Of a DNA stretch of 64,000 bases, positions 36,494-43,262 are shown piece by piece. Under the pieces are notes generated by a model, which was not told the DNA's origin, did no database searches, and worked only from the letters and a program-made list of their open reading frames with translations. Source of the DNA: Allokutzneria sp. A3M-2-11 16. Its GTDB lineage: Bacteria; Actinomycetota; Actinomycetes; Mycobacteriales; Pseudonocardiaceae. The DNA lies in assembly GCF_024213555.1 (NCBI RefSeq), contig NZ_JANAVO010000001.1, forward strand, positions 2,418,001 to 2,482,000. Reading direction: 5' to 3'. Numbering within the stretch: position 1 is the first letter of the stretch; every line of letters begins with the position of its first letter. The position numbers were made by a program, and so were the translations under genes.

Positions 36494-37030
36494 ATGAACA
36501 AGCACCCCGTGATCGCGCTGGCCGCCGCCGGTGCGTTGTCCCTGACCCTGTTGAGCGGCACGGCGTCCGCTGCTCCGCGCCCGAACTTCCAGCTGCCGTT
36601 CCCCTGCGGGCAGACCTGGGCGATGACCACCTACGTCGGCCACGCGCCGGACGACAAGAAGATCGACATGTTCAACGTCAACGGTCCCACCGAGGGCGCG
36701 CACGTGGTCGCGGCGGCCCCCGGAGTGGTCAACGAGATCCACCCCAGATCCGGCGGCGTGGAGATCAACCACGGTGACGGCTGGTTCACCCTGTACCTGC
36801 ACATGAGCATCCGGACCGTCAACGTCGGCGACCGCGTGCTGCGCGGCCAGCGCATCGGCACCGTCGGCAAGGTCAACACCAGTGTCGCGCACCTGCACTA
36901 CGAGCTCCTGCGCGACGCCAACGGCAACAACAACGGCGAGAACGGGGAATGGGTCAAACCCATCTTCAACGGCGTCGAATACACGATGGTCCCGAACCGC
37001 CCGTTCAACCTCCGCAGCAACAACTGCTGA
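36494..37030 (+). CDS. Secreted M23-family (LytM-like) peptidase
   Basis: A 178-residue exported protein. The signal peptide ends near Ala27 (TASAAP). The M23 fold is seen as KKIDMFN (Asp58), TLYLHMS (His103) and SVAHLHYEL (His135). The usual HxxxD ligand motif is altered: the position four before Asp58 is Asp rather than His, so zinc binding or activity may be weak. The family cleaves peptidoglycan cross-bridges. GAGGAG precedes the ATG. A strong hairpin (37063-37106) follows. Confidence 0.85.
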   Translation: MNKHPVIALAAAGALSLTLLSGTASAAPRPNFQLPFPCGQTWAMTTYVGHAPDDKKIDMFNVNGPTEGAHVVAAAPGVVNEIHPRSGGVEINHGDGWFTLYLHMSIRTVNVGDRVLRGQRIGTVGKVNTSVAHLHYELLRDANGNNNGENGEWVKPIFNGVEYTMVPNRPFNLRSNNC

Positions 37031-37062
37031 GGACCCCCCGTTTCAAGCTTTCCACCGGGGGA

Positions 37063-37106
37063 GGACAACTCCGCGCACCGGTCCCCCGCGGTGCGCGGAG
37101 TTGTCC
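37063..37106 (+). terminator. Hairpin after the M23 gene
   Basis: A 17-bp perfect stem (37063-37079 with 37090-37106) and a 10-nt loop begin 32 bp after the stop. There is no T-tract. Its right arm overlaps the first DnaA-like box. Confidence 0.75.
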
Positions 37107-37128
37107 ACAACGACCCCACCTGTCCACA
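37101..37128 (+). promoter_or_regulatory. Pair of DnaA-box-like sequences
   Basis: TTGTCCACA (37101-37109) and CTGTCCACA (37120-37128) start 19 bp apart. An equivalent pair with identical spacing and the same GAGTTGTCCACA flank occurs in inverse orientation at 43080-43107. TTGTCCACA is the high-GC actinobacterial form of the DnaA box. Confidence 0.5.
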
Positions 37129-37150
37129 ACCTCGCCCCCGCCCCTGCTCA

Positions 37151-37190
37151 ACGCCCCCACCTCGGCCGATAACCGGAGTGGGGGCGTTTT
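37151..37190 (+). terminator. Intrinsic terminator
   Basis: ACGCCCCCAC (37151-37160) pairs with GTGGGGGCGT (37178-37187), followed by TTT. It is a second terminator downstream of the M23 gene. Confidence 0.7.
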
Positions 37191-37369
37191 CCCGTGCCGC
37201 CGCGCTGTCGCGCGCCCTGGCCCGTGCGGGATACCGAAGCAGGACACCGACACCGAAGCCTCGGCCGACAACGCCCGGTGCTTCGGATTTCTCCGTTGTT
37301 CGCAAGGGTTTTCCCGATTCACGATTACGGCGCTTGGCAGCAATCCCTCGAACAGCAAGGAGTGGGGAC

Positions 37370-37678
37370 ATGTCGATTTCCGCGAAGCTTCTCGCCGCCA
37401 TCGCCGTTTCCGGCGCGGTACTGCTCGGCGCCTCCCCGGCGTTCGCGGCCCCGGTCAGCGGGACCACCGCGTCCACCGGGATCGTCTTCGACAGCGCGAC
37501 CGTGGTGTCGGTGAGCGCGGGCAAGCTGAGCCTCAAGCTCAGCTCCGGCGCGTCCGCGTCGGTGAAGCTCAGTTCCGCCACCAAGATCACCGGCAAGCTC
37601 GTCGCCGGGGTCAAGGTCAAGGTGCTGTGCGTCAAGGTGGACGGGTCGCTCGTGGCCAACACGGTCATCGTCCTGTAG
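37370..37678 (+). CDS. Small secreted beta-rich protein
   Basis: A 102-residue protein with a clear signal peptide (cleavage near Ala26-Ala27, SPAFAAP) and a mature part of about 75 residues rich in Ser, Lys and Val with alternating hydrophobic pattern. It resembles the DUF5666-type fold (GKLSLKLSSGASASVKLSS, then TKITGKLVAGVKVKV), but the match is weak. One cysteine is present. An AAGGAG site lies 9 nt before the ATG, and a terminator follows at 37695. Its function is unknown. Confidence 0.78.
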   Translation: MSISAKLLAAIAVSGAVLLGASPAFAAPVSGTTASTGIVFDSATVVSVSAGKLSLKLSSGASASVKLSSATKITGKLVAGVKVKVLCVKVDGSLVANTVIVL

Positions 37679-37694
37679 TCCCACGAGAACAACC

Positions 37695-37730
37695 GGCAGG
37701 CGCCCTTTCCCCGAGGGGCGCCTGCCTTTC
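37695..37730. terminator. Bidirectional terminator
   Basis: GGCAGGCGCCC (37695-37705) pairs with GGGCGCCTGCC (37716-37726), followed by TTTC. It lies between the converging 3' ends of the small secreted protein and the LuxR gene. Confidence 0.82.
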
Positions 37731-37736
37731 GTGCGC

Positions 37737-40586
37737 CTACTGGCCGCGATCCGTTTCCTGGAGCGCGATCCCGAGCTGGGAACGCCGGTTGATGCCGAGC
37801 TTGCGGTAGACCCGCGTGAGGTGCTGCTCCACCGCGCGCTGCGTCACCAGGAACGCCTCGGCGATCTCGCGGTTGGTCATTCCCCGCACCGCCAGGTCCG
37901 CGATCCGTCGCTCGTGCGGCGTGAGTCCGCCACCACCGCAGTGGCGTGCCCGAACTCCACCGCGCGCGTCGCGCACAGCGGTCACCAGCGCATCGGAGCC
38001 ACACGCCGTCGCGATCTCCATGGCCGCCCGCAGATGCGTCTCGGCCTCATCGAGCCGCCCCACGCGCACCAGTTCCGCGCCGAGCTCCGCCAGCGACCAC
38101 CCCCGCTCAAGGCGAAACGTGGACGACGAGAGCGTGCAGACGGATTCCATAAGCAGCGCAAGCTTTTCTGGCTCCTCGGCGACCACGCCTGCGATCCGCA
38201 GAGCAACTCCGAGCCGCACCGGCCCGGCCCATTCCCGCGCGTGCGCGAGCTCCACCGCGGCCATCTCGCGCGCCGCGTCCGCTTCGCCGAGCGCGTGGTG
38301 CGCGACCGCCGCCAGCATCCGCCAAGCAAGCGGCGAACGCCCCGTCATTCCACGCTGCGCATAGCGGCGCCCGCACTCCAGCACGTCCGCGAGGGCACGC
38401 CGCGGATCGCCGAGCGCCAACCAAAGTCGGCCCCGGGACACCAGGAGGTAGTTGTAGCGCCACGACGGAGGCAGGTCTCCGGTGAGTGCTCGCCGCTCCA
38501 ACTCCACCACGGCGGCGTCGGGCTGCCCCCGATCGATCAACGTCTCGACAAGAGTGGACAGCGCGAAGATCGTCGCGGTCCTGGTCCCGGTCCGGATCTC
38601 GTCCAGCACCGCGAGCGCAGACCTCGCGTCGTCCTCGGCGTCCGCCAAGGCTCCCGCGCGGAACCGCGCCTGGGCGCGTAGGGCTTCCGAAGCCGCGCTG
38701 CCCAAGGACAGCCCGAGCGCGGTGGTCTCGGTGAGCATCTCCGAGCAGTACTGGTCGGCCAGCTCCAGCTTCTCGGTGACGATCAACGAGATGGTGAGGT
38801 AGACGTACTGCCACCCGCTGGTGACATCCCAAGGCGTGCCCTGCCAGGAGCGCGGGGGCACGCGCTGCGCCCACGCCGCGGTCACCGCGTCCGAAGCCGC
38901 GACCCAGGAGGGTCCGTCGACCGCGGCCAGGAACGTCAGCAGCGCGTCCCGGAAGCGCACCGTCTCCGGTGGCAGGTCGTCGTACCGCTGGATTCGGGCG
39001 AGCCGGTCCGTCAGCTGCGACACCACGTGGTGCGCGTCGAGCGAGACGCAGACCGAGCACAGCTCCAGCCGTACCGCCACGTCCTGGTTCACCGACCGGA
39101 CCTCGCTCGCCGTGGCGTCGAGCAGCTCCGTCGCCTCGGTGTAGCGCTCCCGCTCCGCCAGCTCCTGCGCGAGCATCACCGCGATGTCCGCCCGCACCAG
39201 CGGATCGGGCGCTCGGACGTGCGCTTCGGTGAGGTTGTCCAGGGCCGACTGCGGATCGAGGCTCAGCTCCGCGATGCCCAACTGGAACAGCGAGGCGGAC
39301 CGAGCAGCCTCGGTCAACGGCTCCCGCAGCACCCGGCGCAGACAGCTCGCCGCGACGTCCGGAGCGCCGCCCAGCATCGCTTCACGGCACGCCCGCTCCA
39401 GCACACCGACCACCCAGGAGCCGCGCGCGACCCCGGTGCGCAGCAGGTACGGCGCGATCTGACCGGCGCTGGCGCCCGTGTCGTGGAGATGCCGCGCCGC
39501 CCGCGCATTGGCCAGCTCGAAGTCCACAGTGGACAGATCGGCCGCGACCGCCGCCCGGACGATCGAGTGCTCGAACGCCAGGACCCGCCCGGCCCGGAAC
39601 ACCCCGCGAGCCAACAGCGTCTGCACGGCCTCGCCCGCGTCCGCGAGGTCAAGCTCGGCAGCCGCCGCGGCCACGGCCAGGTCCGGCTCGCCGAGCGCCG
39701 CCACCGCGCGCGCCACCGCGGCGAGTGCGGGGTCTCGCGCCCGCAATCGCGTGAGCACTGTCCGAGTGAGCTGGGCAGGCCCCAGATCGTGCAGCTCCTG
39801 TGCCGCTGCCGATGTCGGACGCGCCCCGCCGCCCGCCAGTGCCTTCGCCAATTCCTTTACCAGGAAAGGGTTTCCGCCCGTCGCGGACCGGCACGCCGCC
39901 GTGAACTCCAACGCGGGAGGCTCGCCGAACTCGTGCTCGATCAACGCTTCGCAGCCGCCGTGGTCCAACCCCTCCACCGTGAGCCGCGTGGCGTCCACCG
40001 TCAGCCCCGCGAGCAGCGTCGGGTCAGTCCAGCCGCTCCCGGCACCCACGGTCATCGCGACCGCCACCGGCAGCGATCCCAACCGACGCGCGAGGTAGGC
40101 CAGCCACCGCAGGGAGCACACGTCGGTCTGCTCCACGTCGTCGACGGTCAGCAGCAACGGCTGGCGCGACGCGAGGTTGATCGCGAGGTGGTAGAGGCCG
40201 TGCAGCGTCGCGTACATGTCCGGCCCCGGCGCGTCGTGGACCGCGCCGCCGGAGATCCCGAGGACCCGATCGGCGGGCTCCGCCATCCCGGACAGCAGCT
40301 CTCGCCGTTCGGGCTCCGGAACGACGAGCACCCCGGGCTCCAGGAGCTGCCGCACCACGCCGAAGGCGAAATCCCGCTCCACCGTCGACGCCTGCGCGCT
40401 CAGCACCAGGAATCCGCCCGCCCGTGCCCGCTCCGCGGCGGTGCGCAGCAGCGTGGTCTTGCCCGCACCGCTCGCCCCGTCGATCACCAGCACCATCGAG
40501 TCACCCCGCGCCGCCTGGTCGAGGCAGGCCGCCACCAGCCCCAGCTCCCGCTCGCGACCGACGACCGCCGATGGCGCGTCATCCAT
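37737..40586 (-). CDS. Large LuxR-family (LAL-type) ATP-binding regulator
   Basis: A 949-residue regulator with an N-terminal AAA/NACHT-like ATPase (Walker A GASGAGKTT at 37-45, LLLTVDDVEQTD as Walker B), a long helical tetratricopeptide-like middle and a C-terminal LuxR helix-turn-helix (LTPHERRIADLAVRGMTNRE, then QLGIAL). The architecture matches the LAL family around MalT, whose members often activate sugar or antibiotic genes. Its target is unknown. The ATG at 40586 lacks a strong ribosome site. A right half of the palindromic repeat lies upstream of it at 40711-40769. Confidence 0.9.
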   Translation of the reverse strand: MDDAPSAVVGRERELGLVAACLDQAARGDSMVLVIDGASGAGKTTLLRTAAERARAGGFLVLSAQASTVERDFAFGVVRQLLEPGVLVVPEPERRELLSGMAEPADRVLGISGGAVHDAPGPDMYATLHGLYHLAINLASRQPLLLTVDDVEQTDVCSLRWLAYLARRLGSLPVAVAMTVGAGSGWTDPTLLAGLTVDATRLTVEGLDHGGCEALIEHEFGEPPALEFTAACRSATGGNPFLVKELAKALAGGGARPTSAAAQELHDLGPAQLTRTVLTRLRARDPALAAVARAVAALGEPDLAVAAAAAELDLADAGEAVQTLLARGVFRAGRVLAFEHSIVRAAVAADLSTVDFELANARAARHLHDTGASAGQIAPYLLRTGVARGSWVVGVLERACREAMLGGAPDVAASCLRRVLREPLTEAARSASLFQLGIAELSLDPQSALDNLTEAHVRAPDPLVRADIAVMLAQELAERERYTEATELLDATASEVRSVNQDVAVRLELCSVCVSLDAHHVVSQLTDRLARIQRYDDLPPETVRFRDALLTFLAAVDGPSWVAASDAVTAAWAQRVPPRSWQGTPWDVTSGWQYVYLTISLIVTEKLELADQYCSEMLTETTALGLSLGSAASEALRAQARFRAGALADAEDDARSALAVLDEIRTGTRTATIFALSTLVETLIDRGQPDAAVVELERRALTGDLPPSWRYNYLLVSRGRLWLALGDPRRALADVLECGRRYAQRGMTGRSPLAWRMLAAVAHHALGEADAAREMAAVELAHAREWAGPVRLGVALRIAGVVAEEPEKLALLMESVCTLSSSTFRLERGWSLAELGAELVRVGRLDEAETHLRAAMEIATACGSDALVTAVRDARGGVRARHCGGGGLTPHERRIADLAVRGMTNREIAEAFLVTQRAVEQHLTRVYRKLGINRRSQLGIALQETDRGQ

Positions 40587-40710
40587 GGCCGGGAACCTAG
40601 TTCGCGAACCTTTCGGCCAACAGGGTGCATCGGGAACTCAAGGCAAGCCCTTTCCGCCTGGTCAGCGCGTGACGTAGGCTGCGCTGTCCCGCGTTGCCCT
40701 CGCCCCAGCC

Positions 40711-40769
40711 CTGGCGGGGTTCGTCGTCGTTTGAGACCGCGTGGGCGGGGGTTCGGTGTACTTGAAGAC
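40711..40769 (-). repeat. Palindromic repeat, right half only (copy D)
   Basis: It ends in the standard terminus GTACTTGAAGAC (40758-40769) and aligns with the right arm of copy C (GTTTGnGAC, GTGGGnGGGGGTTCG). No GTCTTCAAGTAC left terminus is found upstream. It lies between the LuxR start and the GntR stop. Confidence 0.75.
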
Positions 40770-40810
40770 CGGCGAACCCGGTGATCGTCAGGGTGGTGTC
40801 ATTCGCTGAG

Positions 40811-41488
40811 TCATTCGCTGATCTCGCGCAGCCACTGCTCGACACCGGCGACGTGCACCGTGGACCACGAGCGCGCGAGGTCCGGCTCGCCCGCGGCCAG
40901 CGCGGCGACGATGGACCGGTGCTCCGCGATGGTCCGGTCCGTCGCGCCACCCTGGCTGATGCCGCGCCAGATCCGCGCCCGCACGGTGGGCCCGGCGAGC
41001 GTGTCCAGCAGCCGCGCCAGGTAGGCGTTGCCGGAGACCTGGGCGATGCGCCGGTGGAACTCCAGGTCGTGTTCGACCAGCCGTTCCACCGAGTCGGCCC
41101 GCTCGCTCTCGTCGCAGAGCGCTTCGAGCGCGGCGATGTCCTCGGCGCTCGCCTTGGTCGCCGCCATCGCGGCCGCGGCGGGTTCGAGCACCCGGCGCAC
41201 TTCGAGCACCTCCAGCACCGAGTCGTCGCCGCGGTGCAGGTCGAGCACGAAGGACAGCGCGCCGAGCAGCTCGTCCGCGCGCAGGCTGGACACGTAGGTG
41301 CCGTCGCCCTGCCGCACGTCGAGGACGCGCACCAGCGACAGCGCCTTCACCGCCTCGCGCAGCGAGTTGCGCGACAGGCCGAGCCGCTCCGCGAGGTCGG
41401 CCTCGCGGGGCAGCCGGTCGCCCGGGCGCAGCTCGCCGGAGGCGATCATGGAGCGGACCCGCAGGATCGCATCGTCGGTGACGGCCAC
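40811..41488 (-). CDS. GntR regulator, FadR subfamily
   Basis: A 225-residue repressor-type protein. The N-terminal winged helix (about residues 5-70) contains LPREADLAERLGLSRNSLRE and a wing ending in VRQGDGTYV. The C-terminal FCD domain (about 95-220) has the metal-site residues in DLEFHRRIA and EHRSIVAAL. The family commonly controls sugar-acid metabolism. An upstream palindrome (41524-41534) nearly matches the site at the L-fucose operon promoter, so that operon is the best target guess. GTG 41488 has GGGAG 7 nt upstream. A perfect tandem 12-bp duplication (40798-40821) covers the stop codon. Confidence 0.87.
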   Translation of the reverse strand: MAVTDDAILRVRSMIASGELRPGDRLPREADLAERLGLSRNSLREAVKALSLVRVLDVRQGDGTYVSSLRADELLGALSFVLDLHRGDDSVLEVLEVRRVLEPAAAAMAATKASAEDIAALEALCDESERADSVERLVEHDLEFHRRIAQVSGNAYLARLLDTLAGPTVRARIWRGISQGGATDRTIAEHRSIVAALAAGEPDLARSWSTVHVAGVEQWLREISE

Positions 41489-41523
41489 GGGTGCTCCCGG
41501 CTGTTCGGGGAGGTCGACGGCAG

Positions 41524-41534
41524 ACCTCCGATGT
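41524..41534 (-). promoter_or_regulatory. Candidate autoregulatory GntR operator
   Basis: On the minus strand ACATCGGAGGT, inside the longer palindrome GACATCGGAGGTC, differs by one base from ACATCGGATGT at 27970. It lies 36 bp upstream of the GntR start. Confidence 0.5.
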
Positions 41535-41618
41535 CTCGCCCATCGTAGGCTCGCCCGCCCGCCGCCCAGGACCGGTCCCCGTGGCGCGCGTTGCTCCATT
41601 TGGCGTAATCTCGGCGAT

Positions 41619-41657
41619 GCCCGCCTCGTCCCGCCCCCTCGACGAGGCGGGCTTTTT
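41619..41657 (+). terminator. Intrinsic terminator with no obvious upstream gene
   Basis: GCCCGCCTCGTC (41619-41630) pairs perfectly with GACGAGGCGGGC (41641-41652), followed by TTTTT. It works only in the plus direction, yet the gene to its left is transcribed the other way. It lies about 60 bp before the proposed nagA promoter. Confidence 0.8.
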
Positions 41658-41689
41658 CTGTTCTCCTCCCAGGTTGGTGAAGGATTCAC

Positions 41690-41731
41690 TGGACTGACAC
41701 GATTCCGACCTCCATAATGGTCTAAACCATT
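41690..41731 (+). promoter_or_regulatory. nagA promoter with DasR-type dre operator
   Basis: AATGGTCTAAACCATT (41716-41731) is a near-perfect 16-bp palindrome matching the DasR consensus ACTGGTCTAGACCAGT. It overlaps a CATAAT -10-like hexamer (41713-41718) with TGGACT 17 bp upstream (41690-41695). DasR binding here would directly block nagA transcription. Confidence 0.85.
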
Positions 41732-41742
41732 GGGAGGGCAGT

Positions 41743-42969
41743 TTGGACGCCGTTGTCGCAGCTCAGCGCGCACTGCTCGGTCGGGAGCTGGTCGGCCCGG
41801 TGACGGTCCGCATCCAGGACGGCCGGATCGCCGACGTCAGCGCGGGCCGGCCGCCCGGTGCCGATGTGACCCACGTCCTTGAGGACGGCATCCTCACCCC
41901 GGGCCTGGTCGACGTGCAGATCAACGGCGCGGTCGGCGTGGACTTCGCCGAGGTGGACGCCGAGAGCATGGCCGCCGTCGCCTCGGCCCTGCCCCGGACC
42001 GGCGTCACCCGGTTCGTGCCCACGCTGATCACCGCGCCGGTCGCGCTGATCGTCAAGCAGTCCCACGCGGTGCTGGACGCGATCGCCGCCCTCCCGGGCC
42101 GCCCGGCCGCCCGGCCGCTGGGCCTGCACCTCGAAGGCCCGTTCCTGTCGCCGTTGCGGCACGGCGTGCACGATCCGAACCTGATGGCCGACCCGGAACC
42201 CGCCGCCATCGACCTGCTCCTGGACGACGAGCGACTGCGCGCCGCGCTGCGCGTGGTCACGCTGGCGCCGGAGCGGCCGGGCGGGCTGGACGCGGTCCGC
42301 AGGCTGAGCGAGGCCGGAGTGCTGGTGTCGGTCGGCCACACCGACGCCACCGGGGCGCAGACCAAGGCCGCGGCCGACGCGGGGGCGGCCATGGTCACGC
42401 ACCTGTTCAACGCCCAGCGCGGGCTCGGCCACCGCGAGCCGGGCGTCCCCGGCACCGCGCTGGTCGACGAGCGCTTCACCCTCGGCCTGATCGCCGACCT
42501 CGCCCACGTCGACGCGGACGTGTGCCGCCTGGTGTTCAACGCGGCCGCCGAGCGGGTCGCGCTGACCACCGACGCGGTCGCCGCCGCCGGGATGCCGCCG
42601 GGCCGGTACCAGCTCGGCGGATCCGACGTGCTGCTCACCGAGGAAGGGGTGCCGCGCTCCCCTGAGGGCACCATCGCGGGGAGCGCGCTCACCATGGACC
42701 GGGCCGTCCGGAACATCGTCTCCCTCGGCGTCGACCCCGCGGTGGTCTTCGCCTCGGCGAGCACGGTGCCCGCGGACGCCCTCGGTGAGCACGGGCTCGG
42801 CCGCATCGAGCCCGGGGCCGTCGCCGACCTGGTGTGGTGGGATCCCAAGCTGCGGCCACGCCAGGTGTGGGTGGACGGCGAGGTCGCCTACGACGCCCGT
42901 GACGGTCGCGTCACCCGCCACGGGACTACGCGGGCCGGGGAGTCGCGCCTCCCCGCCGCCGGACGCTGA
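41743..42969 (+). CDS. nagA: N-acetylglucosamine-6-phosphate deacetylase
   Basis: NagA removes acetate from GlcNAc-6-P to give glucosamine-6-P in the cytoplasm. The product is 408 residues. Amidohydrolase motifs are present: GLVDVQINGAVGVDF, LHLEGPF with Glu131, VGHTDA with His199, THLFNA with His220 and LTTDAVAAAG with Asp277. The metal site is of the single-metal Gln-x-Asn type. The start is TTG 41743, supported by GGGAGGG 4 nt upstream and by the family N-terminus. A dre operator ends 11 bp before the start. The product feeds the SIS-domain deaminase encoded at 43263. Confidence 0.94.
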   Translation: MDAVVAAQRALLGRELVGPVTVRIQDGRIADVSAGRPPGADVTHVLEDGILTPGLVDVQINGAVGVDFAEVDAESMAAVASALPRTGVTRFVPTLITAPVALIVKQSHAVLDAIAALPGRPAARPLGLHLEGPFLSPLRHGVHDPNLMADPEPAAIDLLLDDERLRAALRVVTLAPERPGGLDAVRRLSEAGVLVSVGHTDATGAQTKAAADAGAAMVTHLFNAQRGLGHREPGVPGTALVDERFTLGLIADLAHVDADVCRLVFNAAAERVALTTDAVAAAGMPPGRYQLGGSDVLLTEEGVPRSPEGTIAGSALTMDRAVRNIVSLGVDPAVVFASASTVPADALGEHGLGRIEPGAVADLVWWDPKLRPRQVWVDGEVAYDARDGRVTRHGTTRAGESRLPAAGR

Positions 42970-43003
42970 CCGGCGGTCCTCGCTGCTCCATCCACTTCGC
43001 CAT
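42926..43003 (-). CDS. Possible 25-residue ORF antisense to the nagA 3' end
   Basis: ATG 43003 is preceded by an excellent AGGAGG site about 7 nt upstream, and the frame runs 25 codons (MAKWMEQRGPPVSVRRRGG...). It overlaps the last 44 bp of nagA on the opposite strand. The ribosome site sits within the arm of the hairpin at 43003-43064. It may be a real small protein, a leader peptide or chance. Confidence 0.25.
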   Translation of the reverse strand: MAKWMEQRGPPVSVRRRGGATPRPA

Positions 43004-43064
43004 CGGCCCTCCTCCGTGTGGTGCCCTCGCATCGATGATGCGGGCACCGGCGGAGGAGGGCCGA
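43003..43064. terminator. Long hairpin downstream of nagA
   Basis: TCGGCCCTCCTCCG (43003-43016) pairs perfectly with 43051-43064, and an inner stem GTGCCC..GCATC / GATGCGGGCAC continues it with a 2-nt bulge. There is no T-tract. It probably terminates nagA transcripts and also covers the ribosome site of the small antisense ORF. Confidence 0.65.
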
Positions 43065-43079
43065 CGTCGAAGCGCGATC

Positions 43080-43107
43080 TGTGGACAACCACCCTCGATG
43101 TGGACAA
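43080..43107 (-). promoter_or_regulatory. Second pair of DnaA-box-like sequences
   Basis: TGTGGACAA at 43080-43088 and 43099-43107, i.e. two TTGTCCACA boxes on the minus strand starting 19 bp apart, the same spacing as the pair at 37101-37128. Confidence 0.5.
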
Positions 43108-43170
43108 CTCGGCCGCACCTGCTGTTCGGCGGAGCCGGGTTGTCGGGGAGCCGTGCTAGCCCTCCCCGAC

Positions 43171-43226
43171 AGGGGTTCGGCACGGTTAACGATGGTCAAC
43201 AGCGGGGGTTGGGTGTACTTGAAGAC
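43171..43226 (-). repeat. Palindromic repeat, right half only (copy E)
   Basis: It ends in GTACTTGAAGAC (43215-43226) and aligns with right arms of the full copies (GGTTAACGATGG, GCGGGGGTTGGGT). The left terminus is absent. It lies between converging genes. Confidence 0.72.
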
Positions 43227-43262
43227 CGCCGAACTGCCGCGCGGTCGGAGCACGGCGCGTGA

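Larger units (their letters stand above)
37031..37369. other. 339-bp intergenic region with two hairpins and a DnaA-box pair
   Basis: There is no gene here. A 17-bp perfect hairpin is at 37063-37106, two DnaA-box-like 9-mers are at 37101-37109 and 37120-37128, and an intrinsic terminator is at 37151-37190. The rest (37191-37369) should carry the promoter of the next gene; an AAGGAG ribosome site is at its end. Confidence 0.6.
42970..43262. other. 293-bp intergenic region between nagA and the SIS gene
   Basis: It contains a long hairpin (43003-43064), a pair of DnaA-like boxes (43080-43107), a 9-bp stem GTCGGGGAG/CTCCCCGAC (about 43142-43170) and a right half of the palindromic repeat (43171-43226). 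The two neighbouring genes converge on it. Confidence 0.6.

Noticed and set aside
43035-43262. 75-codon plus-strand ORF in the nagA-SIS intergenic region
   Set aside because: It has no ribosome site and reads through hairpin, DnaA-like boxes and repeat DNA.
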